DNA of 64,000 nt, taken from Streptomyces sp. NRRL F-5126 (GTDB lineage: Bacteria > Actinomycetota > Actinomycetes > Streptomycetales > Streptomycetaceae). Both the position numbers and the translations under genes were made by a program. Position 1 is the stretch's first letter. Every line of letters starts with the position of its first letter. The notes below the pieces were generated by a model. That model searched no databases, was not told the origin of the DNA, and was given only the letters and a program-made list of their open reading frames with translations. This document shows, piece by piece, positions 9,026-17,065 of this stretch. The stretch covers positions 310,001 through 374,000 of the forward strand of contig NZ_JOFZ01000010.1 in NCBI RefSeq assembly GCF_000721265.1, written 5' to 3'.

Positions 9026-9571
9026 GTGACGCGACACGACAAAGCCGACGTAGACAGCGAGGCAGGCATGCACGGCCCCCACGTAGTGGTGGTGATGGGC
9101 GTAGCGGGCACCGGCAAGACCACGGTCGGGCCGCTGGTGGCCGAGGCGCTGGGCGTCCCGTACGCCGAGGGCGACGCCTTCCATCCCCCGCGGAACATCG
9201 CCAAGATGACCGCGGGGCACCCCCTCGACGACGAGGACCGCTGGCCCTGGCTCGACGCCATAGGGCGCTGGGCGCACGAACGGGCCGGTTACGGGGGCGT
9301 GGTCAGCTGCTCCGCCCTCAAGCGCGCCTACCGGGACCGGTTGCGGGCCGCGGCGCCCGGCGTGGTCTTCCTGCACCTCACGGGCGACCGCGAGCTCATC
9401 GGGGAGCGCATGTCGCAGCGCAAGGGCCACTTCATGCCGGAGACGCTGCTCGACTCGCAGTTCGCCACGCTCCAGCCGCTGACCGAGGACGAGCGCGGTG
9501 TGGCCGTCGACGTGTCAGGAACCCCCCACGAAATCGCCGAAAGGGCCGTAGCCGCGCTGCGCGCGGCCTGA
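9026..9571 (+). CDS. gntK: Gluconokinase
   Basis: 181 residues. The Walker A motif GVAGTGKTT is at residues 25-33. Family motifs YAEGDAFHPPRNIAKM, GHPLDDEDRWPWLDAI and SCSALKRAYRDRLR are all present, which is diagnostic for GntK. It phosphorylates gluconate to 6-phosphogluconate for the pentose phosphate or Entner-Doudoroff routes. The GTG at 9026 has GATGAGG before it. An ATG at 9068 with GAGG before it would give a 167-residue protein that keeps every motif, so the start is uncertain. gntP follows 19 bases later on the same transcript. Confidence 0.93.
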   Translation: MTRHDKADVDSEAGMHGPHVVVVMGVAGTGKTTVGPLVAEALGVPYAEGDAFHPPRNIAKMTAGHPLDDEDRWPWLDAIGRWAHERAGYGGVVSCSALKRAYRDRLRAAAPGVVFLHLTGDRELIGERMSQRKGHFMPETLLDSQFATLQPLTEDERGVAVDVSGTPHEIAERAVAALRAA

Positions 9572-9590
9572 GCAGAAGAAGGATGTTCCC

Positions 9591-10988
9591 GTGACCGGTC
9601 TCAATGTCGAGATGCTGGCTGCCGCCGACCCTCCGCTGATCTCCTCCGCGGGCGACGCGCAACTGGGCATAGCCGTCCTGGTCGGCATCGCCGTCCTCGT
9701 CGTCCTCATCACCGTCTTCAAACTGCACGCGTTCCTCGCGCTGACCCTCGGCTCGCTGGCGCTCGGCGCCACGGCCTCGGCGCCGCTGGACAAGGTGATC
9801 ACGAGTTTCTCGACCGGCCTCGGCGCCACGGTGGCGAGCGTCGGCGTGCTGATCGCCCTGGGCTCGATGCTCGGCAAGCTGCTCGCCGACTCGGGCGGCG
9901 CCGACCAGATCGTGGACACGATCCTCAACAAGGCGAGCCGGCGCTCCATGCCGTGGGCGATGGTGCTGATCGCCGCGATCGTCGCCCTGCCGCTGTTCTT
10001 CGAGATCGGCCTCGTGCTGCTGATCCCCGTCGTGCTGCTCGTCGCGAAGCGCGGCAACTTCTCCGTGATCCGCATCGGCATCCCGGCACTCGCGGGCCTC
10101 TCGGCCATGCACGGCCTGATCCCGCCGCACCCGGGACCGCTGGCCGCGATCAGCGTCATCCACGCCAACCTGGGGGTGACGCTCGCACTCGGCCTGGTCG
10201 TCGCCATTCCGACCGTGATCATCGGCGGCCCGCTGTTCTCGAAGTACGCGGCGCGCTGGGTCGACACCACCCCGCCCGAGGGCCTCATCCCCGAGCGCCC
10301 GTCGGACTCCCTGGACAAGCGCCCCAACTTCGCCGCCACCGTGTGCACCATGCTGCTGCCGGTCGTCCTCATGCTGGCCAAGGCGCTGGTGGACATCGTC
10401 ATCGACGACCCGGCCAACACCGGTCAGCGCGTCGCGGACGTCATCGGCAACCCGCTGATCGCCCTGCTCATCGCGGTGATCGTCGGCCTGTTCACGCTGG
10501 GCCGCGCCGCCGGACTCGGCCGCACGAAGCTCTCCGTGATCCTGGAGGAGTCGCTGGCCCCGATCGCCGGCGTCATGCTGATCGTCGCCGCGGGCGGCGG
10601 CTTCAAGCAGGTGCTGGTCGACGCGGGCGTCGGCAACATGATCCTGGACGTCACCAAGGACTGGTCCATCCCGTCGCTGCTGCTGGCCTGGCTGATCGCC
10701 GTGGTGATCCGCCTCGCCACGGGCTCCGCCACGGTCGCGACGATCTCGGCGGCCGGCCTGGTGGCCCCGCTGGCGCAGGGCATGTCCACCACGCACGTCT
10801 CCCTGATGGTACTGGCGGTCGGCGCGGGCTCGCTGTTCTTCAGCCACGTCAACGATGCCGGGTTCTGGCTGGTCAAGGGCTACTTCGGGATGAACGTCGG
10901 GCAGACGGTCAAGACCTGGTCGGTCATGGAGGGCATCCTGTCCGTGGTCGGACTCGGATGCGTGATGCTGCTGTCGCTCATCGTCTAG
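9591..10988 (+). CDS. gntP: GntP-family gluconate:H+ symporter
   Basis: 465 residues, very hydrophobic with about 12-14 membrane spans. GntP-family features include ALGSMLGKLLADSGGADQIVDTIL, the LSAMHGLIPPHPGPLAAI motif near residue 170, and SLFFSHVNDAGFWLVKGYFG near the C-terminus. GntP proteins import gluconate with protons. It lies 19 bases after gntK, with AGAAGAAGGA before the GTG start. A very strong hairpin follows the stop. Gluconate as substrate is supported by the adjoining kinase. Confidence 0.93.
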   Translation: MTGLNVEMLAAADPPLISSAGDAQLGIAVLVGIAVLVVLITVFKLHAFLALTLGSLALGATASAPLDKVITSFSTGLGATVASVGVLIALGSMLGKLLADSGGADQIVDTILNKASRRSMPWAMVLIAAIVALPLFFEIGLVLLIPVVLLVAKRGNFSVIRIGIPALAGLSAMHGLIPPHPGPLAAISVIHANLGVTLALGLVVAIPTVIIGGPLFSKYAARWVDTTPPEGLIPERPSDSLDKRPNFAATVCTMLLPVVLMLAKALVDIVIDDPANTGQRVADVIGNPLIALLIAVIVGLFTLGRAAGLGRTKLSVILEESLAPIAGVMLIVAAGGGFKQVLVDAGVGNMILDVTKDWSIPSLLLAWLIAVVIRLATGSATVATISAAGLVAPLAQGMSTTHVSLMVLAVGAGSLFFSHVNDAGFWLVKGYFGMNVGQTVKTWSVMEGILSVVGLGCVMLLSLIV

Positions 10989-11003
10989 CAGCGGACTCAA
11001 CGT

Positions 11004-11045
11004 GAGGAGGGGGAGGCGGCCCGTGCGGGCCGCCTCCCCCTCCTC
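11004..11045. terminator. Perfect 20-bp-stem terminator after gntP
   Basis: Arms at 11004-11023 and 11026-11045 are exact complements over 20 bases (the first arm begins GAGGAGGGGGAGG), leaving a TG centre. The hairpin starts 16 bases after the gntP stop and lies about 90 bases before the convergent cytochrome gene's stop, so it probably ends both transcripts. Confidence 0.85.
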
Positions 11046-11135
11046 GCTGTGCGCGGCCGACCGCCGGCCCGACAGGGTGCTGTGGGCTGCGGCCCCCGCG
11101 TCGCGCGTGACGCGGTGCGCGGGCTGCGCTGCCGC

Positions 11136-11861
11136 TCAGTGCGGGCGCATTTGCGCGTCGCGGCGCGACTCGGCGGCCGTCTCGTCCTCCCACTCGGAGT
11201 GCTCGCGGCGGGCCCAGCCGCGCTCGACCGAGCCGGTCCGCATGCCGCGGCGGGCGCCGGGATCCTTGAAGGCCATGCCGATGTGCCCCGCCAGCACGAT
11301 GCCGACCGCGAGCGCGAGCCAGTCGTGGATGAACGTGGCGCTGGTGCGGGAGACGACCGGCAGCAGGCCGGTGAACCACATCAGCAGGCCGGTGAAGAGC
11401 ATCAGGACGGTCGCGCCGGCGAGCCACGACGCGTAGATCTTCTGCCCCGCGTTGAACTTGCCGGCCGGGCGCGACCCGGCCCAGGTCCAGCGCCTGCGCA
11501 CCGCGCGCAGCCACTCGCGGTCGTACGGCGCGAAGCGGTTGATGCGGCCCAGGTCGCGGCGGAAGGCGTGCGAGACGAGCCCGGCGAGGAACGGCACGGG
11601 CAGCAGCACGCCGGACCACTCGTGGACCGTGACGACGAGGTAGCGGCGGCCGACGAGTTCGGCGAGCTGCGGCACGTAGAGGAACGCGGCTGTCGCCACG
11701 CACAGCAGCATCAGCCAGCTCGTGGTGCGGTGCACGAGCCGTTCGGCGAGGGTGAAGCGGCGTATGTCCGCCGGGCCCTCGGGGCGCGCTGCGGCACCCG
11801 GCTCAGACGGTCGGCGCGTCGTCCCTTCCGTTGGACCTGCCGACCCAGCCGTCGACGTCAT
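11136..11861 (-). CDS. Cytochrome b/b6-domain membrane subunit (di-haem partner of a molybdo-oxidoreductase)
   Basis: 241 residues with four hydrophobic spans (WLMLLCVATAAFLYVP, WSGVLLPVPFLAGLVS, WLAGATVLMLFTGLLMWF, WLALAVGIVLAGHIGMAF). Candidate haem-ligand histidines lie in or next to them (VHEWSG, LVSHAF, FIHDWLA, AGHIG). This is the pattern of formate-dehydrogenase-gamma / cytochrome b561-type subunits. The gene overlaps the 3' end of the molybdopterin oxidoreductase gene by 59 bases. The overlap is needed because no later start precedes the conserved IRRFTLAERLVHRTT segment. It probably passes electrons between the quinone pool and the exported molybdoenzyme. Confidence 0.82.
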   Translation of the reverse strand: MTSTAGSAGPTEGTTRRPSEPGAAARPEGPADIRRFTLAERLVHRTTSWLMLLCVATAAFLYVPQLAELVGRRYLVVTVHEWSGVLLPVPFLAGLVSHAFRRDLGRINRFAPYDREWLRAVRRRWTWAGSRPAGKFNAGQKIYASWLAGATVLMLFTGLLMWFTGLLPVVSRTSATFIHDWLALAVGIVLAGHIGMAFKDPGARRGMRTGSVERGWARREHSEWEDETAAESRRDAQMRPH

Positions 11862-12591
11862 AGCCGTACTCCTCCCAGTAACCGGGCTCCACCTTGTCGG
11901 TGACCGATATGCCGGAGAGCCACTTCGCCGACTTGTAGAAATACATGGGGGCCACGTAGAGCCTGACCGGCCCTCCGTGGTCCTTGGTGATGCGCTTGCC
12001 CTGCATCCTCAGCGCCACGAGCACGTCGTTCCTGCGGGCCTGGGTGAGCGTGAGGCTCTCGCTGTAGGTGCCGTCGAAGCACGTGAACCGCAGGGCGCGC
12101 CCCTGTGTCTTGACCCCGGCCGCGTCCAGCAGGTCGGAGACCCGCACGCCCTGGAACGGCACCTTCGGCACGCGCCAGCCGGTGACGCACTGGACGTCCA
12201 GGTCGGTGCGCGTCTGCGGAAGGGCCTCAAGATCGGCGAGCGTGTACGTGCGGGGGCGCTCGACGAGCCCGTCGATCTTCAGCCGGTAGGTGGCCGCGGT
12301 CTTCGTGGGCACGGAGGCCGCGACGTTGTAGAAGCGGAAACCGCCCCCGTTGGGGAGGGTGTTGACGATACCGGTGGGGTCGACCTGTGAGGCCGCGCCG
12401 AGGAACTTCTCAAGACCGCCCTGGAGGTAGGGGGCCGCGGCGAGCCCGCCGGCGCCCACGGCGAGCGTGCCGAGCAGCACCCGCCTGCCGATGGCCGGCC
12501 CCCTGCCGTCCCACCGTCCGCCGTCGTTCTGTTCGTCGCCGCGTTCGTTACCGCGTCCGTCCTCGCGCTCGCTCACATCTCGATTGAACAC
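11803..12591 (-). CDS. Exported molybdopterin-dependent oxidoreductase (sulfite-oxidase/MsrP fold)
   Basis: 262 residues. A polar N-terminus leads to a twin-arginine and hydrophobic stretch (GRRVLLGTLAVGAGGLAAAP near residues 36-55), suggesting Tat export of a cofactor-loaded protein. The molybdenum-ligand cysteine is in DVQCVTGW, and the second half has KDHGGPVRLYVAPMYFYKSAKW, typical of the oxidoreductase molybdopterin-binding domain. The cytochrome b gene follows with a 59-base overlap, so the two form one operon and likely one complex. The physiological substrate is not known; MsrP relatives reduce methionine sulfoxide and others oxidise sulfite. Confidence 0.85.
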   Translation of the reverse strand: MFNRDVSEREDGRGNERGDEQNDGGRWDGRGPAIGRRVLLGTLAVGAGGLAAAPYLQGGLEKFLGAASQVDPTGIVNTLPNGGGFRFYNVAASVPTKTAATYRLKIDGLVERPRTYTLADLEALPQTRTDLDVQCVTGWRVPKVPFQGVRVSDLLDAAGVKTQGRALRFTCFDGTYSESLTLTQARRNDVLVALRMQGKRITKDHGGPVRLYVAPMYFYKSAKWLSGISVTDKVEPGYWEEYGYDVDGWVGRSNGRDDAPTV

Positions 12592-12685
12592 CCGGGGCGC
12601 GGCGGGTGCGGCCGTGCGGGACGCGCCGTCAGACTTCCGTCACAGACCGGCCCGCCCACCCGGGCCGAAGCGCCCGCCCGCCTGC

Positions 12686-14341
12686 TCAGGCAGTGGCCGC
12701 CGCGGCGGCGCGCCCGGCCGCGCGGCCGGAGAAGAGGCACCCGCCGAGGAACGTGCCTTCGAGGGAGCGGTAGCCGTGCACGCCGCCCCCTCCGAAGCCT
12801 GCCGCCTCGCCCGCGGCGTACAGGCCCGGCAGCGGGTCCCCGGTCGCGGTCAGGACGCGGGAGGAGAGGTCCGTCTCCAGGCCGCCGAGGGACTTGCGGG
12901 TCAGGATGTGCAGCCGCACCGCGACGAGCGGGCCGGCCGACGGGTCGAGGATGCGGTGCGGCGGCGCCGTGCGGATCAGCCGGTCCCCCCAGAACCTGCG
13001 CGCGCCGCGCACCGCCGTGACCTGGAGGTCCTTCGTGTACGGGTTCGCGATCCCGCGGTCTCTCGCGACGATCTCGCGGCGCAACTCGCGCTCGTCGATC
13101 AGGGGTTCGCCGGTGAGGCCGTTCATGCCCCTCACCAGCGTGGCGAGGTCGCGGGCCACGACGAAGTCCGCGCCCTTGTCCATGAACGCCTGGACGGGTC
13201 CCGGCACGTCGGCACGCGCGCGGCCGAGCACGCCGCGTACGGACTTTCCCGTGAGGTCGGGGTTCTGCTCCGAGCCGGAGAGCGCGAACTCCTTGCCGAT
13301 GATGCGCCGGTCGAGGACGAACCAGGTGTGGTCGTGGCCCGAGCGCAGGATGTGTTCGAGCGTGCCGAGCGTGTCGAAGCCGGGGAAGAGGGGGACGGGC
13401 AGCCGCTTGCCGCGTGCGTCGAACCACAGGGACGAGGGCCCCGGCAGGATGCGGATGCCGTGGCCCGGCCAGATGGGGTCGTAGTTCTCGATGCCCTCGG
13501 TGTAGTGCCACATGCGGTCGCGGTTGATGTGGTGCGCGCCGGCGCGCTCGGCGATGCCGAGCATCAGGCCGTCGACGTGTGCGGGCACCCCGGTCAGCAT
13601 GTGCCGCGGCGGCGTGCCGAGCCGCTCGGGCCACTGCTCGCGCACGAGGTCGTGGTTGCCGCCGATGCCGCCGGTCGTGACGATCACGGCCTGGGCCCTG
13701 AGCGTGAACGCGCCGGTGGAGGTCCGGCCGCTGGGCGTCCCGCGTGGGGCGTCGCTGGGTTCGAGGACCTCGCCGCTGACCGTGTCGAGCGTGCCGTCGG
13801 TCTTCGCGAGGTCCGTGACGCGGTGCCGGAAGCGGAGGGTGACGAGGCCCTTCGCCACGCCGTCGCGCACGCGCCGCTCGAACGGGGCGACGATGCCGGG
13901 CCCCGTGCCCCACGTGATGTGGAAGCGCGGCACCGAGTTGCCGTGGCCCGTCGCGTCGTACCCGCCGCGCTCGGCCCAGCCGACCAGCGGGAAGAACCGC
14001 ACGCCGCGCCGGTGCAGCCAGGCGCGTTTCTCGCCCGACGCGAAGTCGACGTACGCCTCGGCCCAGCGGCGCGGCCAGTGGTCCTCGGCACGGTCGAACC
14101 CGGCCGTGCCGAGCCAGTCCTGCATCGCGAGTTCGCGGCCGTCCTTGATCCCCATGCGCCGCTGCTCGGCCGAGCCGACGAGGAAGATGCCGCCGAACGA
14201 CCAGTGGGCCTGCCCGCCGATCGACTGCTCGGGCTCCTGGTCGAGGAGGATCACCCGGCGGCCGGCGTCGACGAGTTCCGCCGTCGCGACGAGACCCGCG
14301 AGCCCCGCTCCGATCACGATCACGTCCGCGTCGTACGCCAT
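12686..14341 (-). CDS. FAD-binding dehydrogenase (flavocytochrome c / 3-ketosteroid dehydrogenase-like)
   Basis: 551 residues from the ATG at 14341, immediately before the dinucleotide fold ADVIVIGAGLAGLVATAELVDAG. Another ATG 20 codons upstream would add unrelated residues. The C-terminal FAD-binding end is PLPGLYAAGEAAGFGGGGVHGYRSLEGTFLGG, typical of the flavocytochrome-c/FRD family. The motif HRRGVRFFPLVGWAERGG and a long substrate-cap region match the family of large uncharacterised actinobacterial FAD dehydrogenases. Substrate unknown; 3-ketosteroid or alpha-keto acid substrates are only guesses. It stands alone on its strand, diverging from the Nudix gene. Confidence 0.85.
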   Translation of the reverse strand: MAYDADVIVIGAGLAGLVATAELVDAGRRVILLDQEPEQSIGGQAHWSFGGIFLVGSAEQRRMGIKDGRELAMQDWLGTAGFDRAEDHWPRRWAEAYVDFASGEKRAWLHRRGVRFFPLVGWAERGGYDATGHGNSVPRFHITWGTGPGIVAPFERRVRDGVAKGLVTLRFRHRVTDLAKTDGTLDTVSGEVLEPSDAPRGTPSGRTSTGAFTLRAQAVIVTTGGIGGNHDLVREQWPERLGTPPRHMLTGVPAHVDGLMLGIAERAGAHHINRDRMWHYTEGIENYDPIWPGHGIRILPGPSSLWFDARGKRLPVPLFPGFDTLGTLEHILRSGHDHTWFVLDRRIIGKEFALSGSEQNPDLTGKSVRGVLGRARADVPGPVQAFMDKGADFVVARDLATLVRGMNGLTGEPLIDERELRREIVARDRGIANPYTKDLQVTAVRGARRFWGDRLIRTAPPHRILDPSAGPLVAVRLHILTRKSLGGLETDLSSRVLTATGDPLPGLYAAGEAAGFGGGGVHGYRSLEGTFLGGCLFSGRAAGRAAAAATA

Positions 14342-14432
14342 GGTTGCCGCCCTCGGTGTTGGTTGCCGGCCGCCTCGATCTTCGGTACGCGCCGGTAACA
14401 AGTCAACCGCGGGCGGGGGCGCGCTTCCCCCA

Positions 14433-14463
14433 CCGGTGCCGCCCGATGCCCGGGTGGCACCGG
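14433..14463. promoter_or_regulatory. Leader hairpin before the Nudix gene
   Basis: Arms CCGGTGCCGCCCG (14433-14445) and CGGGTGGCACCGG (14451-14463) pair at 12 of 13 positions around a 5-base loop. The hairpin ends 12 bases before the ATG at 14476. It lies in the divergent gap with the FAD dehydrogenase, so it could be an operator palindrome or an mRNA structure affecting translation. No function is established. Confidence 0.5.
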
Positions 14464-14475
14464 CCGTTTGGTTGG

Positions 14476-15054
14476 ATGGACGGCATGGCCCTGGGAGACG
14501 CTCCGGAAGACGAGATCCTCACCGTCGTCGACGAGGACGACCACGTCATCGGCCGCGCGCCGCGCGGCGAGGTGTACGCGAAGGGCCTGCGCCACCGCGC
14601 GACCGCGATCCTGGTGCGGGACGCCGGCGGCCGGGTGTTCGTCCACCGCAGGACCGCCACGAAGCTCGCCTTCCCGTCCTTGTACGACGTGTTCGTCGGC
14701 GGCGTGGTGGGCGCGGGTGAGAGCTACGACGACTGCGCGCTGCGCGAGGCCGGGGAGGAGCTCGGGGTGGCCGGACTGCCGCGGCCCGAGCCGCTGTTCC
14801 GCTACCTCTTCGAGCTGCCCGGCGGCCGCGGCGCGTGGTGGACCGCGGTGTACGAGCTGCGCTGCGAGCTGCCCGTGCACCCGCAGGCCGAGGAGGTCGG
14901 CTGGCACGCGTTCCTGCCCGCGGACGAGCTGGACGCGCGGCTGCGGGGCGAGGTGCCGCCCGGCGGCGCGGGCCCCGCGGTGCCGTGGGAGTTCGTCCCG
15001 GACGGCAGGGCCACGTACGAGCGGTACCTGCGGTTCACGCAGGGCCGCGCGTAG
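14476..15054 (+). CDS. Nudix hydrolase (YfcD/IDI-like)
   Basis: 192 residues from the ATG at 14476 (a second ATG is at 14485). The Nudix box is complete: G-x5-E-x7-REAGEELG within GGVVGAGESYDDCALREAGEELGV. The N-terminal part (ILTVVDEDDHVIGRAPRGEVYAKGLRHRATAILVRD) matches YfcD-type and isopentenyl-diphosphate-isomerase-like Nudix proteins, which hydrolyse nucleoside diphosphate derivatives. There is no clear ribosome binding site before either ATG. Downstream are two small DUF202 membrane genes spaced by 10 and 6 bases, so they may be co-transcribed. Confidence 0.87.
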   Translation: MDGMALGDAPEDEILTVVDEDDHVIGRAPRGEVYAKGLRHRATAILVRDAGGRVFVHRRTATKLAFPSLYDVFVGGVVGAGESYDDCALREAGEELGVAGLPRPEPLFRYLFELPGGRGAWWTAVYELRCELPVHPQAEEVGWHAFLPADELDARLRGEVPPGGAGPAVPWEFVPDGRATYERYLRFTQGRA

Positions 15055-15064
15055 GGTGCCCGTC

Positions 15065-15466
15065 GTGCCGGAGATGACGGGATTGAGGCGGACGCTGTAC
15101 CTGTGGTTCGCGCCGCGGCGCGTCGGCGACGAGGGCACGACGCCCGACTACCGGTTCTCGCTCGCCAACGAGCGGACCTTCCTCGCCTGGATCCGCACCG
15201 CGCTCGCGCTCGTCGGCGGCGGGTTCGCCGTCGACCAGTTCCTGCCGCACCTGACCGGATGGGTGCGGACGGCGCTGGCGGTCGCGCTGCTCGCCGTGGG
15301 CGCGCTCGCGTCGCTGCGCGCGGTCAACCACTGGGTTCGCTGCGAGCGCGCGATGCGCCGCGGCGAGGACCTGCCGGCGTCGCGTTTCCCGACGGTGCTG
15401 GCCCTCGTCGTGGGGCTGCTCGCGCTGTGCATGCTCGTCGTGGTGCTGCTCGGCAGGGGCGGCTGA
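15065..15466 (+). CDS. DUF202 / YidH-family membrane protein
   Basis: About 133 residues. The conserved DUF202 segment DYRFSLANERTFLAWIRTALALVGGGFAVDQF opens the protein. It is followed by two more hydrophobic spans (TALAVALLAVGALASLRAV and VLALVVGLLALCMLVVVLL). The GTG at 15065 is my choice; an in-frame GTG at 15056 and an ATG at 15074 are alternatives. A second, shorter DUF202 gene begins 7 bases after the stop, so the two products may form a heteromeric membrane protein. No biochemical role is known for the family. Confidence 0.8.
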   Translation: MPEMTGLRRTLYLWFAPRRVGDEGTTPDYRFSLANERTFLAWIRTALALVGGGFAVDQFLPHLTGWVRTALAVALLAVGALASLRAVNHWVRCERAMRRGEDLPASRFPTVLALVVGLLALCMLVVVLLGRGG

Positions 15467-15472
15467 GGACCC

Positions 15473-15811
15473 GTGCCCGCTTCCGGTGCCTCCCCGTACG
15501 AGCGCCCGGCGCGCCGCGACCCCGGGCTCCAGCCGGAGCGGACGCGGCTCGCCTGGCGCCGCACGACGCTGTCGTGCACGGTGGCGGCCGTCCTCGCGGT
15601 CCGCCAGGCGCTGCACCGCGGTGTGACGCCCGTGAGTCTCGCCGCCGTCGCGCTCTGCGCCCTGGTGTGGCTCGCGTTCCTCGCCGTCGCGCACCGCAGG
15701 ACGCTCGCGCTCGATACGGCGCGCCCCGAGCGGATGCGCGAGCGGGGCGCCGCGACCGCGGTCGCCTGCGCAGTGTGCCTCGCCGCGCTCGGGGTGGCGC
15801 TGCTGTTCTGA
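15473..15811 (+). CDS. Second DUF202-family membrane protein
   Basis: 112 residues. The core GLQPERTRLAWRRTTLSCTVAAVLAVRQAL is the shorter DUF202 variant (ERTxLAWxRT). Two further hydrophobic stretches follow (SLAAVALCALVWLAFLAVA and GAATAVACAVCLAALGVALLF). The GTG start lies 6 bases after the stop of the first DUF202 gene. Tandem YidH/DUF202 pairs recur in actinobacteria, but their function is unknown. Confidence 0.8.
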   Translation: MPASGASPYERPARRDPGLQPERTRLAWRRTTLSCTVAAVLAVRQALHRGVTPVSLAAVALCALVWLAFLAVAHRRTLALDTARPERMRERGAATAVACAVCLAALGVALLF

Positions 15812-15995
15812 CGGCCCGGCAGGTGCCGTGCGGCGTCCGCGTACTGCCGTTCGAACCCCGCCCTGGCTGTCGGACGCCGCACCTGGCAAGCTGCCTGCGG
15901 GAGCGAGCGTGCACCAGCACGGTCACGCAAACGCCAGGCGACGACGCCGCGAGACCGCGACCCGATCCTGACACCACCGCACCGAAGGACCGCCG

Positions 15996-16907
15996 ATGCC
16001 CGCAACGGACCCCTACTTCGTCCGCCTCACGCCGCAGGCGCACGCCTACGTCCAGCCGGACGGCGGCTGGTGCCTGAACAACGCGGGTGTGGTCAGCGAC
16101 GGCGGGCAGACCCTGCTCGTCGACACGGCCGCGACCGAGCGGCGCGCCCTGCTGCTGCGGGAGGCCGTCGCCGCGCACGGGCTGCCGCTGCCCGGCACGC
16201 TGGTCAACACCCACCACCACGGCGACCACACGTACGGCAACGGCGTGTTCGCGCCGGGGGCCAGTGTGGTCGCGCACGAGGTGTGCCGCGACGAACAGCT
16301 CGCCGCCGGGCACCAGCTCCACCTGGTATGGCCGGAGACGGAGTTCGGCGAGGTGCCCGTGGTCGCTCCCGCGGTGACCTACAGGGACCGCATGACGGTG
16401 CACGTGGGCGAGGTCGAGGTGCGCATCCTGCACCCGGGCGTGGCGCACACCAGGGGCGACTCGGTGATACACATGCCCGCGCAGGGCGTCGTGTTCACGG
16501 GTGACATCGTTTTCCAGGGCGGCACGCCCTTCCTCGCGAACGGCTCCCTGGCGGGCTCGCTGCGCGCCCTCGACGTCCTGCGGTCGCTGGACGCCGAGGT
16601 GGTGGTGCCCGGGCACGGCCCCGTCACCGACCCGTCCGCGTACGACGCGACGGAGCGCTACCTGCGGTACGTCGACGAGCTGGCGCGCGCGGGCCACGCC
16701 AAGGGGCTCACCCCACTGGAGACGGCGCAGGGCGCGGACCTCGGCGACTTCGCCGAACTGCGGGAGAGCGAGCGGCTGGTGGCCAACATCCACCGGGCGT
16801 ACGCGGAACTGGACGGCGAGCCCGAGGGTTGCGAGCTCGACGTGGCCGCGGTGTTCACAGACATGGTCGCCATGAACGGCGGGCGCCACGTGGCCTGCCA
16901 CGCCTGA
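15996..16907 (+). CDS. MBL-fold metallohydrolase
   Basis: 303 residues. The zinc motif is NTHHHGDHTYGNG with His73-75, Asp77 and His78. A further metal ligand is in HPGVAHTRGDSVIHMP, and the last is the His of VVPGHGPVTD. This is the pattern of cyclase/QpsA-type or Rv-type MBL hydrolases. The ATG is preceded by a weak GAAGGA. It is a single gene: the 184-base gap before it holds no gene, and a short hairpin (CCCCGC, CAC, GCGGGG near 16913) follows it. Substrate unknown. Confidence 0.82.
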   Translation: MPATDPYFVRLTPQAHAYVQPDGGWCLNNAGVVSDGGQTLLVDTAATERRALLLREAVAAHGLPLPGTLVNTHHHGDHTYGNGVFAPGASVVAHEVCRDEQLAAGHQLHLVWPETEFGEVPVVAPAVTYRDRMTVHVGEVEVRILHPGVAHTRGDSVIHMPAQGVVFTGDIVFQGGTPFLANGSLAGSLRALDVLRSLDAEVVVPGHGPVTDPSAYDATERYLRYVDELARAGHAKGLTPLETAQGADLGDFAELRESERLVANIHRAYAELDGEPEGCELDVAAVFTDMVAMNGGRHVACHA

Positions 16908-16990
16908 TCGCTCCCCGCCACGCGGGGCGAGCCGCCGTAGCCTGGGGCGTCCCGGTGAGCGGCCGATCACACCGCCCGGGACTGGACGAC

Positions 16991-17008
16991 ATACCGACCG
17001 GTCGGCAT
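16991..17008. promoter_or_regulatory. TetR-type operator upstream of the kinase/ACAD operon
   Basis: ATACCGACCGGTCGGCAT contains the perfect 12-base palindrome CCGACCGGTCGG. It lies 58 bases before the kinase start. The site at 22801-22818 (reverse strand ATACCGACTGGTTAGT) shares 13 of 16 positions. The TetR encoded at 19659-20255, between the two units, is the likely binder. Confidence 0.7.
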
Positions 17009-17065
17009 CATGAGGGGAGCCGCCGCGCCGCCGGACGAGGACCGCGACCACGAGATGGAGTGCCG

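Noticed and set aside
9432..11000. Reverse-strand 522-codon frame opposite gntP
   Set aside because: Composition is Asp/Arg/Gln/His-rich without structure, while the forward frame is a clear GntP permease.
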